DNA from: Eubacteriales bacterium
GTDB lineage: Bacteria > Bacillota > Clostridia > Oscillospirales > Butyricicoccaceae
Direction of reading: 5' to 3'
Assembly: GCA_030539335.1 (NCBI GenBank)
Contig: JAUNSG010000012.1
Span: forward strand, 23,434 to 87,433
Length of the DNA stretch: 64,000 bases
Position numbers and translations under genes: made by a program. How positions within the stretch are numbered: the first letter of the stretch is position 1; each line of letters starts with the position of its first letter. Positions 36,027-44,630 of the stretch are shown in pieces. The notes under the pieces were generated by a model. It was not told the DNA's origin. It made no database searches and worked only from the letters and a program-made list of their open reading frames with translations.

Positions 36027-37823
36027 TTATACCAGCAGGGCTTCCATTTCACCGATCAGCTCATCGAACAGTTGGAGCGCTTCAGTGATTGGCTGGGTGG
36101 TTGCCATATCGACTCCGGCACCGCGCAGCAGGGAAATCGGATCCTTGGAGCAGCCGCCGGACAGGAAGTTCAGATAATCCCGTACCGCCGGTTCGCCCTC
36201 CTTCAAAATACGGCGCGAAAGTGCGATGGCGGCGGCATAGCCGGTCGCATACTGATAAACATAGTAATCGTAATAGAAGTGCGGAATGCGTGCCCATTCC
36301 AGATCGATTTCCGGATCGATGACGATGTCATCCCCGAAATAGCGGACGTTGAGGTCGTGATAAATCTGGCTGTACACCTCAGCGGTGAGGCTTTCGCCGG
36401 CTTCGTTTCGGCGGTTGATTTCCAGTTCGAACTCGGCGAACATGGTTTGACGATACAGCGTCGTGCGGAACTGTTCGAGGAAATAATTGATCAGATACGC
36501 ACGCTTGCGCGGATCGGTGGTGTTTTTCAGGAGATACTGCATGAGCAGAGCTTCGTTGCAGGTAGAAGCGACCTCGGCGACAAAAATCACGTAATTGGAA
36601 TAGATCACCGGCTGGTTTTTGTTGGAGAGGTAAGAATGGATGGCGTGTCCCATCTCATGTGCCAGGGTGAACATGCTGTCGAGCGTGTCGGCGTAGTTCA
36701 GCAGGACATAGGGATGCACGCGCAGACCGGCGGAATAGGCGCCGGAGCACTTGCCAACGTTTTCGTAGACGTCGATCCAACGGTTGTCAAAACCTTCGCG
36801 GAGGATGTTCTGATACGCTTCCCCCATCGGTGCGAGCGCTTTGAGGACGGTCTCTTTGGCCTCTTCATACGGGATTTTTTCGTCTGCATCCGAAACGATC
36901 GGCGTGTACAGATCGTACATATGCAGTTCATCCAGACCGAGTAACTTTTTTCGGAGGGAAATATAGCGATACATCGGCTGCATGTTTTGATGAACTGCGT
37001 CAATCAGGTTGGTATAAACCTCGACCGGGACGTTGCTGCTGTCGAGCGACATGTGCAGGGTGGATTCATAGTGACGCGCATCGGCGTGGAACTTGAGCTG
37101 CTTGACCTGCGAGGTCAGGATGGCGGCAGCTGTGTTGCGGAACCTGCCATACATGCTGTACAGCGATTGGAAGGCCGATTTGCGGAGGATACGGTCGGTG
37201 CTGTGCATGAGCGGGATATAGCTGCCGTGCGTCAGTTCGTGTTCTTTGCCTTCGCTGTCCACTGCCGGAGGGAATTTCAGATCGGCGTCCGCGAACATGG
37301 AATAAATCGTATCTGGAGACTGGCTGATTTCTCCGGCGGCGGCGAGCAGCTTCTCCTCGGCATCCGACAGGATATGTGCGCGCTTGCGGCGCAGGTTGTC
37401 CAGATAGGTGCGGTACAGCGTCAGCTCCGGCAGCTCCTCGTAAAAGCGGGTGAGCGTTTCGTCCGGAATGGCGAGCAGTTCCGGCGTTTCAAAGGAGCTG
37501 GCGGCATCGACGGCGACCATCAGGCTGAGCGCCTGGGCAGACATGCCCTGATATTTGGACACCGCTGTGTCCTCGTCGCTGCGCCGCTGCGCATAGCCGT
37601 ACAGGCTGTCAAACGTGACGGAGATTTTCTCACCGAGCTGGAGGAAATCATACAGAGTCTGGGCGGAGGAACCGAGTGTCCCGCGATAGGCGGCGATCTG
37701 TGCGGCAAAGCTTTGCGCTTCCTCAAAGGCCTGCTTCCATGCCTCGTCGGAGGGATAGACGTCCTCCAGTGCCCATGTATAATGCGGATCCGCTTCGCTG
37801 CGGACCGGAATCGTCTGCTTCAT
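36027..37823 (-). CDS. pepF: Oligoendopeptidase F (M3B metallopeptidase)
   Basis: 598 residues from the ATG at 37823, ten bases after AGGAGT; a longer frame has no ribosome site. The zinc motif is HEMGH (389-393) in LAHEMGHAIHSYLS, with the third ligand in a downstream glutamate (EVASTCNEALL). Length matches PepF. It degrades short peptides in the cytosol. Monocistronic. Confidence 0.95.
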   Translation of the reverse strand: MKQTIPVRSEADPHYTWALEDVYPSDEAWKQAFEEAQSFAAQIAAYRGTLGSSAQTLYDFLQLGEKISVTFDSLYGYAQRRSDEDTAVSKYQGMSAQALSLMVAVDAASSFETPELLAIPDETLTRFYEELPELTLYRTYLDNLRRKRAHILSDAEEKLLAAAGEISQSPDTIYSMFADADLKFPPAVDSEGKEHELTHGSYIPLMHSTDRILRKSAFQSLYSMYGRFRNTAAAILTSQVKQLKFHADARHYESTLHMSLDSSNVPVEVYTNLIDAVHQNMQPMYRYISLRKKLLGLDELHMYDLYTPIVSDADEKIPYEEAKETVLKALAPMGEAYQNILREGFDNRWIDVYENVGKCSGAYSAGLRVHPYVLLNYADTLDSMFTLAHEMGHAIHSYLSNKNQPVIYSNYVIFVAEVASTCNEALLMQYLLKNTTDPRKRAYLINYFLEQFRTTLYRQTMFAEFELEINRRNEAGESLTAEVYSQIYHDLNVRYFGDDIVIDPEIDLEWARIPHFYYDYYVYQYATGYAAAIALSRRILKEGEPAVRDYLNFLSGGCSKDPISLLRGAGVDMATTQPITEALQLFDELIGEMEALLV

Positions 37824-38030
37824 TTCAAAACACACTCCTTGCATTGGTATTTTTTTGTTCGTCTTTAGTATATCACGAAACAGGAAAAAAAGCACAGACA
37901 AACAGAATTTTCTATTCGACTGGTTTTTATGGGGAAATCGCCTGTGTGCAGGTTCTGTCAACTGGCCCGATTCTATGGTATACTATTTATGTAGAGAGGC
38001 GAAAGACACCGGATCAAAGGAGGTCGTTTG

Positions 38031-38714
38031 ATGAATTACAAAATTTTTGGTGACATGATGCCTGCTGTGACCGTTCAGCTTGCGCCGGGGGAGCAGATGA
38101 TTACCCAGTCCGGCGGCATGAGCTGGATGACGGACGGAATTCGGATGGAAACCAACATGCGTGGCGGCCTGGGCGGCGCCTTTGGACGGATGCTGTCGGG
38201 GGAATCCTTGTTTATGGCGACCTTTACGGCGACGCGTCCAGGGGATGAGATCACGTTTGCTTCGACTATGCCGGGACAGATTCTGCCGTTTACCCTTCGT
38301 CCGGGCTATGAGCTGATCGCACAGAAAGGAGCTTTTCTGTGTGCAGAGCCGGGGGTTCAGCTTTCCGCCTATCTGACACGCGGTGTGAAGGGCGGCCTGT
38401 TTGGCGGAGAGGGCTTTGTACTCCAGCGTCTGTCCGGACAGGGTATGGTGTTCTGTGAGATGGATGGCAGCATCTGCGTCATCGATTTGGCGCCGGGAGA
38501 ACGGCTGCGCGTGGATTCCGGCAACATTGCGGCGTTTGAGGCCTCCGTTGGCTATTCGGCGGAGATGGTGCGCGGGTTTAAAAATATCCTGTTCGGCGGG
38601 GAAGGCCTGTTCCTCTCCACACTCACCGGTCCGGGCCGCGTCTGGCTGCAGACCATGACGACTTCCGAACTGGCAAAGCGGATCATTCCATATATCCCGA
38701 CGAAAAGCGATTGA
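38031..38714 (+). CDS. AIM24 / TIGR00266 family protein
   Basis: 227 residues, a repeated beta-barrel-like protein of the AIM24 family. Features are LAPGEQMITQSGGMSWM, repeated glycine-rich turns (GGLGGAFGRMLSGE, GGLFGGEGFVLQ, FGGEGLFLSTLTGPGRV) and the SGNIAAFE segment. The family is widespread but its biochemical role is not settled. AAAGGAGGT precedes the ATG ideally; TATACT at 37979-37984 is a probable -10. Confidence 0.9.
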   Translation: MNYKIFGDMMPAVTVQLAPGEQMITQSGGMSWMTDGIRMETNMRGGLGGAFGRMLSGESLFMATFTATRPGDEITFASTMPGQILPFTLRPGYELIAQKGAFLCAEPGVQLSAYLTRGVKGGLFGGEGFVLQRLSGQGMVFCEMDGSICVIDLAPGERLRVDSGNIAAFEASVGYSAEMVRGFKNILFGGEGLFLSTLTGPGRVWLQTMTTSELAKRIIPYIPTKSD

Positions 38715-38723
38715 CAGAAAAAG

Positions 38724-38752
38724 ACGCGGAATGCATTCGGTGCATTCCGCGT
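38724..38752. terminator. Bidirectional terminator
   Basis: ACGCGGAATGCA (38724-38735) and TGCATTCCGCGT (38741-38752) pair perfectly around TTCGG, between two convergent genes. Confidence 0.85.
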
Positions 38753-38772
38753 TTGCTTTCATCGGTATCGAA

Positions 38773-39534
38773 TTACAGGAAAATTGCCCACAGAGCCTTA
38801 ATCAAGGTGCTCAGACCGGCGACGATGAAGACGATCATGATAAACTTATGTACAAAGTTTTCGCTCAGACGTCTGTCAATGCGGCTTCCGAGGAACATAC
38901 CGGCGGCGACGCCAAAGGCGGAAATCACTGCGGCCTGCAAAATGATTGCCGTGTACATTTTCGAGACGAAGATATACAGCAGCAGGCGAACCGTGTTCTC
39001 GATGAAGAAGATGAAGCACATCTGTCCACGGAACTGGTTGCGGTTGACATAGCCGGTGCGCTCGATGTAGGCGACAAAGAACAGGTTGATGCCATACAGG
39101 CCGGCGGTAAAGCCGGAAGCGATGGAAACCAACGCCATGACGATCGGATTGCCGTGGCTGACCTTGGACTCCTTACGAGTCAGCATCTCAATGCCACAGA
39201 AAACGATCAGCAGGCCGAGTCCGGCCTTGAGTACCTGCGACTGGCCATATTTCAGGCAGATGTTGCCGGGAATCATGCCAATCAGGATACATACGATCAT
39301 CGGCAGACAGGCGCGTGCCGAGAAGGACTTCCGATTTTTGAATGCGATGTAGAGGTTCAATGGCCAGTTCATCAGCAGATTCATCGGTGTGATCTGGCTG
39401 TTTGTCATCTCCGTCATCGAAAGACAGGGATTGGAAATCAGCGGATCGCCAAAGCCAGCCAGTCCCTTGACAAAATAAGAGGCAAACTGGACAACAAATA
39501 AAAAGACGGCAAAGCCGATCGTGATAGACGTCAT
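38773..39534 (-). CDS. TauE/SafE family anion permease
   Basis: 253 residues from the ATG at 39534 (AGAGGAAT upstream). Seven or eight membrane helices; KGLAGFGDPLISNPCLS near the N-terminus matches the family's first repeat, and GFTAGLYGINLFFVAYI the second. TauE/SafE proteins move sulfite, sulfoacetate or other organic anions; the substrate is unknown here. Direct repeats flank its promoter. Confidence 0.85.
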   Translation of the reverse strand: MTSITIGFAVFLFVVQFASYFVKGLAGFGDPLISNPCLSMTEMTNSQITPMNLLMNWPLNLYIAFKNRKSFSARACLPMIVCILIGMIPGNICLKYGQSQVLKAGLGLLIVFCGIEMLTRKESKVSHGNPIVMALVSIASGFTAGLYGINLFFVAYIERTGYVNRNQFRGQMCFIFFIENTVRLLLYIFVSKMYTAIILQAAVISAFGVAAGMFLGSRIDRRLSENFVHKFIMIVFIVAGLSTLIKALWAIFL

Positions 39535-39551
39535 AGGAATTCCTCTTTTCC

Positions 39552-39650
39552 TTTTCTGTATAATGTTGCTTTGTTTAGTATAGCGAATTCCGTCGGCAAA
39601 GTACAGACCGAATCTTGCTTTTTTCTGTATAACATTTGCTTTTTTCTGTG
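39552..39650. repeat. Direct repeats TTTTCTGTATAA around the permease promoter
   Basis: TTTTCTGTATAA occurs at 39552-39563 and 39621-39632, with a third partial copy TTTTCTGTG at 39642-39650, 21 bases after the second. They flank a minus-strand TATACT box and may bind a regulator. Confidence 0.5.
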
Positions 39651-39669
39651 AAAGCAGTGCGTGGCGGCA

Positions 39670-39715
39670 AAAGAAAAAAGAGCATCGGGAGTTTGGGAAA
39701 CACGCTCGATGCTCT
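39670..39715 (-). terminator. Terminator of the XRE gene
   Basis: AGAGCATCG (39679-39687) and CGATGCTCT (39707-39715) pair perfectly; read on the minus strand the stem overlaps the stop codon and runs into TTTTTTC. Confidence 0.75.
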
Positions 39716-40034
39716 ACTTGTTTGCCATGGATTGAATAATGGTTTGTAAACTGCTGCGTTCCAGTTCGCTCAGCTTTTTGAGGTCGGTGAGGATTTCGTT
39801 GTAACATTGCGGCGCGGGATTGTCAAAGGCGAAGAACTCCTGCGGCGTGATGTCGAGATAATCGCAGATGTTGAAGAAGGCGACCATGGAGGGCAACACT
39901 TTTTTGTTTTCTATGTGATTGATATAGTTTACGCTTTGTCCCAAAGCCAAACTCATTTCTCTGGCAGAAACACCTTTATTCATTCGCAGGCCGGTTAAGC
40001 GTTCTGCAAACCTTTCTTCATAACTTTGATCCAT
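39714..40034 (-). CDS. XRE family HTH regulator
   Basis: 106 residues: an N-terminal helix-turn-helix (about 9-66; RLTGLRMNKGVSAREMSLAL, then GQSVNYINHIENKK) and a C-terminal segment (LTDLKKLSELERSSLQTII) likely for dimer formation. It is divergent from a BspA-like surface protein and both share a region with two palindromic sites. GAGGTAGTGCGGT precedes the ATG. Likely controls its neighbour and itself. Confidence 0.87.
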   Translation of the reverse strand: MDQSYEERFAERLTGLRMNKGVSAREMSLALGQSVNYINHIENKKVLPSMVAFFNICDYLDITPQEFFAFDNPAPQCYNEILTDLKKLSELERSSLQTIIQSMANK

Positions 40035-40082
40035 ACCGCACTACCTCTTTCTTTGTATCATATACTATTCCTGAAAAAACAT

Positions 40083-40165
40083 ACACATTTTAAATGTGTG
40101 AAATATTGACAATACACAATATAAAGGTTAAAATGTAGAAAAATACATGTTGCAAATGTGTATTT
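40083..40165. promoter_or_regulatory. BspA-like gene promoter with two operator-like palindromes
   Basis: Promoter TTGACA (40106-40111), 17 bases, TAAAAT (40129-40134). Site 1 ACACATTT-T-AAATGTGT (40083-40099) is a perfect palindrome upstream of the -35; site 2 has perfect arms AAATACA (40141-40147) and TGTATTT (40159-40165) downstream of the -10. Both contain AAATGTGT. Confidence 0.7.
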
Positions 40166-40193
40166 CAAATTTATGGTAAGGAGAGGGAAGCAC

Positions 40194-42128
40194 ATGAACA
40201 AAAAACGATGGCTAGCCTTGCTGTTGGCTGCGGCTCTGGTGACGCAGTCCGGCGCGGCTTTGGCGGCGGAAATCGATCTTGGAGAAGAGGATGTTACAGA
40301 AGAAATCGTGTTGAATGACACAGAGGATACGGAAGAGGTTTCCGCGCCGACTGTGGATGCGCAAGAGGAAGAAATTGTTGCGGAGGAATCCGTACAGGCG
40401 ATCACCGTGGATGCGGATGCGATTGTGGATCACGGCAGCTTCGGTGAGGGCCTCGATTGGACGCTGTGGGAGGACGGAAACCTGCTGATCAACGGCAAGG
40501 GACCGATGCCGGATTGGCAGGATTGTTCTGAGGCGCCGTGGATAGAACACTGGAATTCAGTCGAGCACGTTACCTTTTCCGACGGCATTACCCGGATTGG
40601 CGATCATGCGTTTGGCGACGCGTATGGCGACGCGTATGGCGACAACCATTGGTACATATATCTGACGAGCGTCACCATTCCGAATACGGTGACCAGCATT
40701 GGTGACGAGGCATTCAGCCAGACCGACTTAAAGAGCATCACCATTCCGAACAGCGTCAAGAGCATCGGATCTTTTGCGTTCAATCGCTGTGGATTCACGA
40801 GCGTGACCATCCCGAACAGCGTGACGCAGCTGGGCGAATATGCGTTTAGCTGTTGCAGCCATCTGGAGAGCGTCTCGATCTCGAACGGGATTAAAGTGAT
40901 TGAGCCGTACACATTTACGCAATGCGAAAAATTGACCAGTGTGACCATCCCGAATGGTGTCACAACAATTGATGAGGGGGCGTTTGAACATTGTACTTCT
41001 CTGAAAAGCGTGAGCATCCCGAGCAGTGTGGACTTCATTGGACACTTTGCGTTTCTGAAATGCTCCTCGCTGACAAGCATCACGATTCCAAACGGCGTGA
41101 CCGAGATTGATTATCGGGCATTTGGCGGATGCAACGCGCTGACCAGCGTCACGGTTCCGAGCAGTGTGACAGATCTGAGCAACGACGCATTTTCGGACTG
41201 CAAATCCCTGACCAAGATCACGATCCTCAATCCGAAGTGCGATATTTCTTACGCGACCAGCTTTGCAAACGAGATCGTACCGAGCAGCGCAACAATATAC
41301 GGCTACACGGGTTCTACCGCAGAGACCTACGCGAAAACGTACAACCGAAAGTTTGTCGCGTTGGATCCCCCGCACACCCACACGTGGGACTCCGGCACGG
41401 TGACTAAGGCGGCGACCTGCGGCGCGACTGGCACGAAAGTCTACAAGTGCAAGACCTGCGGCGCAACGCTCAAGACCGAAACCATCCCGGCCACCGGCAA
41501 GCACACCTACAAGACGACCACCACGAAGGCTAAGCCGAATGCGAACGGAAAAACCGTTACCAAGTGCAGCGTTTGCGGAAAGGTCAAGAGCAGTACTGCG
41601 ATTTCCGCACCCAAGACCGTCAAGCTGTCCAAGACCTCGTATACCTATAACGGCAAGGCACAGAAGCCGACCGTGACCGTCAAGGACGCGGCGGGCAAGA
41701 CGATTGCGGCGAGCAATTACTCGGTGACCTACGCATCCGGACGCAAGAACGTTGGATCGTACAAGGTAACCGTCAAGTTCAAGAGTACCAGCAGCAAATA
41801 TACCGGTTCGCTGAGCACGACCTTTAAGATTAACCCGAAGGCGACCACGCTCAAGAGCGTGACGGCGGCGAAGAAGGGCTTCACGGCGAAGTGGAACAAG
41901 CAGGCGACGCAGACGACGGGCTATCAGCTCCAGTACGCGACCAACAGCAAATTCACCAGCGGCGCAAAAACCGTGACGATTTCGAAGAATAAGACGGTAT
42001 CCAAGAAGGTTACCAAGCTGACCGCAAAGAAAAAATACTATGTCCGCATCCGTACTTACAAGACGGTGAGCGGAAAGAAGTATTATTCTTCGTGGTCAAA
42101 GACGAAGACGGTAACAACAAAAAAATAA
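40194..42128 (+). CDS. BspA-like leucine-rich repeat surface protein
   Basis: 644 residues from the ATG at 40194 (AAGGAGAGGG upstream). A signal peptide (1-25) and acidic linker precede LRR_5/BspA repeats (about 115-385; repeated LTSVTIPNSVTSIGDEAF-type units), a Cys-pair element (CGATGTKVYKCKTCG), an Ig-like Lys/Thr-rich domain and a fibronectin-III-like C-terminus ending YYSSWSKTKTVTT. No LPXTG or anchor is visible, so it is probably released or wall-associated. Such proteins are linked to adhesion. Regulated by the divergent XRE gene, by position. Confidence 0.88.
   Translation: MNKKRWLALLLAAALVTQSGAALAAEIDLGEEDVTEEIVLNDTEDTEEVSAPTVDAQEEEIVAEESVQAITVDADAIVDHGSFGEGLDWTLWEDGNLLINGKGPMPDWQDCSEAPWIEHWNSVEHVTFSDGITRIGDHAFGDAYGDAYGDNHWYIYLTSVTIPNTVTSIGDEAFSQTDLKSITIPNSVKSIGSFAFNRCGFTSVTIPNSVTQLGEYAFSCCSHLESVSISNGIKVIEPYTFTQCEKLTSVTIPNGVTTIDEGAFEHCTSLKSVSIPSSVDFIGHFAFLKCSSLTSITIPNGVTEIDYRAFGGCNALTSVTVPSSVTDLSNDAFSDCKSLTKITILNPKCDISYATSFANEIVPSSATIYGYTGSTAETYAKTYNRKFVALDPPHTHTWDSGTVTKAATCGATGTKVYKCKTCGATLKTETIPATGKHTYKTTTTKAKPNANGKTVTKCSVCGKVKSSTAISAPKTVKLSKTSYTYNGKAQKPTVTVKDAAGKTIAASNYSVTYASGRKNVGSYKVTVKFKSTSSKYTGSLSTTFKINPKATTLKSVTAAKKGFTAKWNKQATQTTGYQLQYATNSKFTSGAKTVTISKNKTVSKKVTKLTAKKKYYVRIRTYKTVSGKKYYSSWSKTKTVTTKK
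40614..40643 (+). repeat. In-frame 12-bp tandem repeat in the surface-protein gene
   Basis: GGCGACGCGTAT occurs at 40614-40625 and 40626-40637, plus GGCGAC at 40638-40643, encoding GDAYGDAYGD inside one LRR unit. Confidence 0.85.
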
Positions 42129-42142
42129 CGAAGAACAAGAAA

Positions 42143-42172
42143 GCAGCCCGATGGAATTTTCCGTCGGGCTGC
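42143..42172 (+). terminator. Hairpin after the BspA-like gene
   Basis: GCAGCCCGATGGAA (42143-42156) pairs with TTCCGTCGGGCTGC (42159-42172) with one T-G pair. No T-run follows, so termination may be weak. Related in sequence to the arginine-operon terminator. Confidence 0.6.
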
Positions 42173-42237
42173 GGTTGCCATTTATAGAAAACTGTGGTAT
42201 GGTAAGCGAAGAAATCCCGCAGAAAGGGGGGCGCGGT

Positions 42238-42525
42238 ATGACCAAAACACCGGCATGGATGGGAAAACACTATTCCTTTTACTGCAATCGCGAATGCGAA
42301 TACTTCCCCTGCCATCCGACCGACGACCCGGATAATTTCAACTGCCTGTTTTGTTATTGCCCGCTGTATGCGCTGGGAGATCGATGCGGCGGAGCGTTTA
42401 CCTACAACGAGCATGGGTATAAGGACTGCACGCACTGTGCGATCCCACACCGGCGGGAGAACTATGGAAAAATCATCGGACGCTATGCGGAACTCGCCGA
42501 ATTGGCGAGAAAAACCGAACCATAA
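42238..42525 (+). CDS. Cysteine-rich small metal-binding protein
   Basis: 95 residues from the ATG at 42238 (AAAGGGGGG upstream). About eight cysteines in SFYCNRECEYFPCHP, NFNCLFCYCPLY and DCTHCAIPH form a compact pattern of the cysteine-rich small domain family (PF04071-type), presumed to bind zinc or an iron cluster. Function is not established; in other genomes the domain can accompany cobalamin genes, which are absent here. Confidence 0.8.
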   Translation: MTKTPAWMGKHYSFYCNRECEYFPCHPTDDPDNFNCLFCYCPLYALGDRCGGAFTYNEHGYKDCTHCAIPHRRENYGKIIGRYAELAELARKTEP

Positions 42526-42532
42526 AAACAAA

Positions 42533-42573
42533 ACCGCGGAACGCTGTGTTGCAGCAGCACTCCGCGGTATTTT
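42533..42573. terminator. Bidirectional terminator
   Basis: ACCGCGGA (42533-42540) and TCCGCGGT (42561-42568), inner GCTG/CAGC pairing, then ATTTTT; A-rich on the other side. Confidence 0.8.
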
Positions 42574-42579
42574 TCTGTG

Positions 42580-43278
42580 TTATCGCTTGATTTGTTCTTT
42601 GACCTCGGCCTCCAGTGCCTTGCGGCGACGGCGTTCGTGCGCCAGCTCTTCCTGAATCTCGCCCATGCGGCGGAAGATATCGGCGATCGCCTCCTGTTCG
42701 TTTTCCGGATTGCGGCGTTCCTTTTGCGCGTGCGCCTCAATGTCCTTGCGGAAGATCGTCTTAAACAGCACACGGACAAACGGCTGGATGAAAAACAGCT
42801 GGGTGAAGTACGCAAACGGGAAATTGAAGCAGACCAGCTTGAGCCAGTTTGCCAGAAGTGTGATGATATGGAAGCCCTCGTAATAAGGATAGTAAAGTAT
42901 GGCGGCGAGGAAGCTCATGGAAGGGCACATCAGGCCGACCGTCGCGCAGATGATCGCGGTTTCGAAGATCATCGGATGGTTTTTGGTCGGATTGAAGACG
43001 CGGCAGGCGAGCTTGAACGAAGTTGGACTGCCCATGAAAATCTCCAGACAGTAGGCGAGGACAAACTCGGTCAGGACAACAGCCCAGATCGGCAGATAGC
43101 GGCCGAACATGTAAACACCGCCCTGCTGGCGGATCGCAGCCAGGACGCTTGTCGCCCCATTGACTTCCATTAAGGTGCTGCCATTTACAACATACAGGCT
43201 GTAAAAGATATAGGCATGCACGGTGATGACTACGGTGAGAAAGGCGAAGACCATTCTCTGAAATTGATTTCTTGGCAT
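42580..43278 (-). CDS. DUF2798-like membrane protein with basic C-terminal coiled coil
   Basis: 232 residues from the ATG at 43278 (AAGGAGTG upstream). MPRNQFQRMVFAFLTVVITV at the start is the usual beginning of DUF2798 repeats; a second repeat starts with NPTKNHPMIFETAIICATV. Four membrane helices and then a charged tail (about 185-232; RRMGEIQEELAHERRRRKAL) likely forming a coiled coil in the cytosol. Function unknown. Its mRNA leader contains a terminator-like hairpin. Confidence 0.78.
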   Translation of the reverse strand: MPRNQFQRMVFAFLTVVITVHAYIFYSLYVVNGSTLMEVNGATSVLAAIRQQGGVYMFGRYLPIWAVVLTEFVLAYCLEIFMGSPTSFKLACRVFNPTKNHPMIFETAIICATVGLMCPSMSFLAAILYYPYYEGFHIITLLANWLKLVCFNFPFAYFTQLFFIQPFVRVLFKTIFRKDIEAHAQKERRNPENEQEAIADIFRRMGEIQEELAHERRRRKALEAEVKEQIKR

Positions 43279-43299
43279 AATGACACTCCTTATTTTGGC

Positions 43300-43339
43300 G
43301 AAAAAAGAAAGCGTGAAATCAGAAATACTGATTTCACGC
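43300..43339 (-). promoter_or_regulatory. Terminator-like hairpin in the 5' leader of the DUF2798-like gene
   Basis: GCGTGAAATCAG (43311-43322) and CTGATTTCACGC (43328-43339) form a perfect 12-bp stem; on the minus strand it is followed by TTTCTTTTTT. It sits between the promoter and the ATG of the same gene, so it looks like an attenuator. Confidence 0.7.
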
Positions 43340-43376
43340 TGAACCATTTTACGCGGAAAGATTTTTACCGTTTTGT

Positions 43377-43405
43377 ATTATATCGGGTTTGCAATACGGA
43401 TGCAA
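43377..43405 (-). promoter_or_regulatory. Promoter of the DUF2798-like gene
   Basis: On the minus strand TTGCAT (43405-43400), 17 bases, TATAAT (43382-43377). The transcript would start near 43370 and run through the hairpin. Confidence 0.7.
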
Positions 43406-43467
43406 AGGAGAATTTGACCAAAAAACGGAACAATTCCCCGATGGATTTTATGGAACAAAGGCAGAGC

Positions 43468-44007
43468 CTATCCGACCTGGGAGGCCGTGTAAAGACGCCG
43501 CCGCGCCGAGAGACGCTGCACACAGACATACATCAAAAGCGAGAGGAGGACGCCGATGAGCATACCCATCCAATCGATGCAGACGTCAGAGAAGGCCGCC
43601 GTGCGTCCGGGGACGAAATACTGAATCAGTTCATCGGCACAGGGAACCAGTACACAGAACAGCAAAAAGACGGCGAACCGTCGGCGGGAGGCATAGCGCC
43701 GGATATAAATCGACAGCGCATACAGATCCCAGCCCAGGGCGGCGTATTCCAGAAGATGCGCCAGCTTGCGGATTCCCCGTTCCTTTTTGAGTGAAAGGAA
43801 TGGAATTTGCTTGACGAGCTGCTTCCAGAAGGAGGTGCGCTTGGTTTTCTTGGCATGGGATTTTTTCTTCTTGGAAATTACCTTGAGCACCTGGAAGGAG
43901 CGTTTGTGCGATGCCGTTTTGCTCTGTGCGGAATTGTAAAAAATAAAGCAGAGCAGAAAAACACCCAAAACCGCAAACAGCAGGAAAAACCGGCGGTCAC
44001 GCTTCAA
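43468..44007 (-). CDS. VanZ-like membrane protein (copy 1)
   Basis: 179 residues from a TTG at 44007. VanZ-type features are the N-terminal helix with FIFYNSAQ, then RGIRKLAHLLEYAALGW and CADELIQYFVPGRTAAFSDVCIDW, the conserved core. GGAGG lies seven bases before the TTG; an in-frame GTG at 44025 would begin on the ribosome site itself. The paralogue next to it has the same arrangement (TTG AAG CGT/CGC GAC). An inserted Lys-rich stretch (about 42-65) distinguishes this copy. VanZ itself gives low teicoplanin resistance, but most family members have no known role. Confidence 0.78.
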   Translation of the reverse strand: MKRDRRFFLLFAVLGVFLLCFIFYNSAQSKTASHKRSFQVLKVISKKKKSHAKKTKRTSFWKQLVKQIPFLSLKKERGIRKLAHLLEYAALGWDLYALSIYIRRYASRRRFAVFLLFCVLVPCADELIQYFVPGRTAAFSDVCIDWMGMLIGVLLSLLMYVCVQRLSARRRLYTASQVG

Positions 44008-44076
44008 GAAAAACACCTCCCACACAAAGAATCCTCTATACTATATCAAATCCGGCAGGAAATGGCAACGGAAAGT

Positions 44077-44526
44077 TTACCCATGCCGGCGGGAAGACAG
44101 ACAGCGTCGAAGCACCAAATACATCAGCGCCGCAGCCAGCGCGCCGCATAGCATACCGCTCCAGTCGAGGCAGACATCGCGGAAGGCCGCCGAGCGGCCG
44201 GGAGAAAACAGTTGGAGGAATTCATCTGCACAGGGGATCAGCGCACAGAACGCGAGGAAGGGAGCAAGGCGCGGGCGGGCATAGCGCCGGACATAGACGG
44301 AAAGCGCATAGAAATCCCAGCCGAGGGCCGCATATTCACAAAAATGCGCCAGTTTGCGCACAATGTGCTCAGTCAGGAATGGAAGCGCCGTGGAGAGCAG
44401 TGCCAACATGTGCGAGGAACGGGAGTGAGAGGTATCCGCATCCTGCATGGAGTTGTGGAAGATAAAGCCGATCAAAAGGACGGCGAGGACAGAAAACAAA
44501 AGGATATACCAGCGGTCGCGCTTCAA
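44077..44526 (-). CDS. VanZ-like membrane protein (copy 2)
   Basis: 149 residues from a TTG at 44526; GAGG lies eight bases upstream, while the ATG at 44532 is only two bases from the site. KRDRWYILLFSVLAVL, FIFHNSMQ, RKLAHFCEYAALGW and CADEFLQLFSPGRSAAFRDV align with copy 1 throughout, showing tandem duplication. Length is that of a typical VanZ-domain protein. Likely in one transcript with copy 1. Confidence 0.8.
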   Translation of the reverse strand: MKRDRWYILLFSVLAVLLIGFIFHNSMQDADTSHSRSSHMLALLSTALPFLTEHIVRKLAHFCEYAALGWDFYALSVYVRRYARPRLAPFLAFCALIPCADEFLQLFSPGRSAAFRDVCLDWSGMLCGALAAALMYLVLRRCLSSRRHG

Positions 44527-44630
44527 AAACATCACCTCGAAAAGAAATCCAGATTACCACAATCATACAAAAAAACAACGAAGATGGCAAGGGAGAGCCG
44601 GTTTTTTGGGGACAGAGAGGGAAGAAAAGA

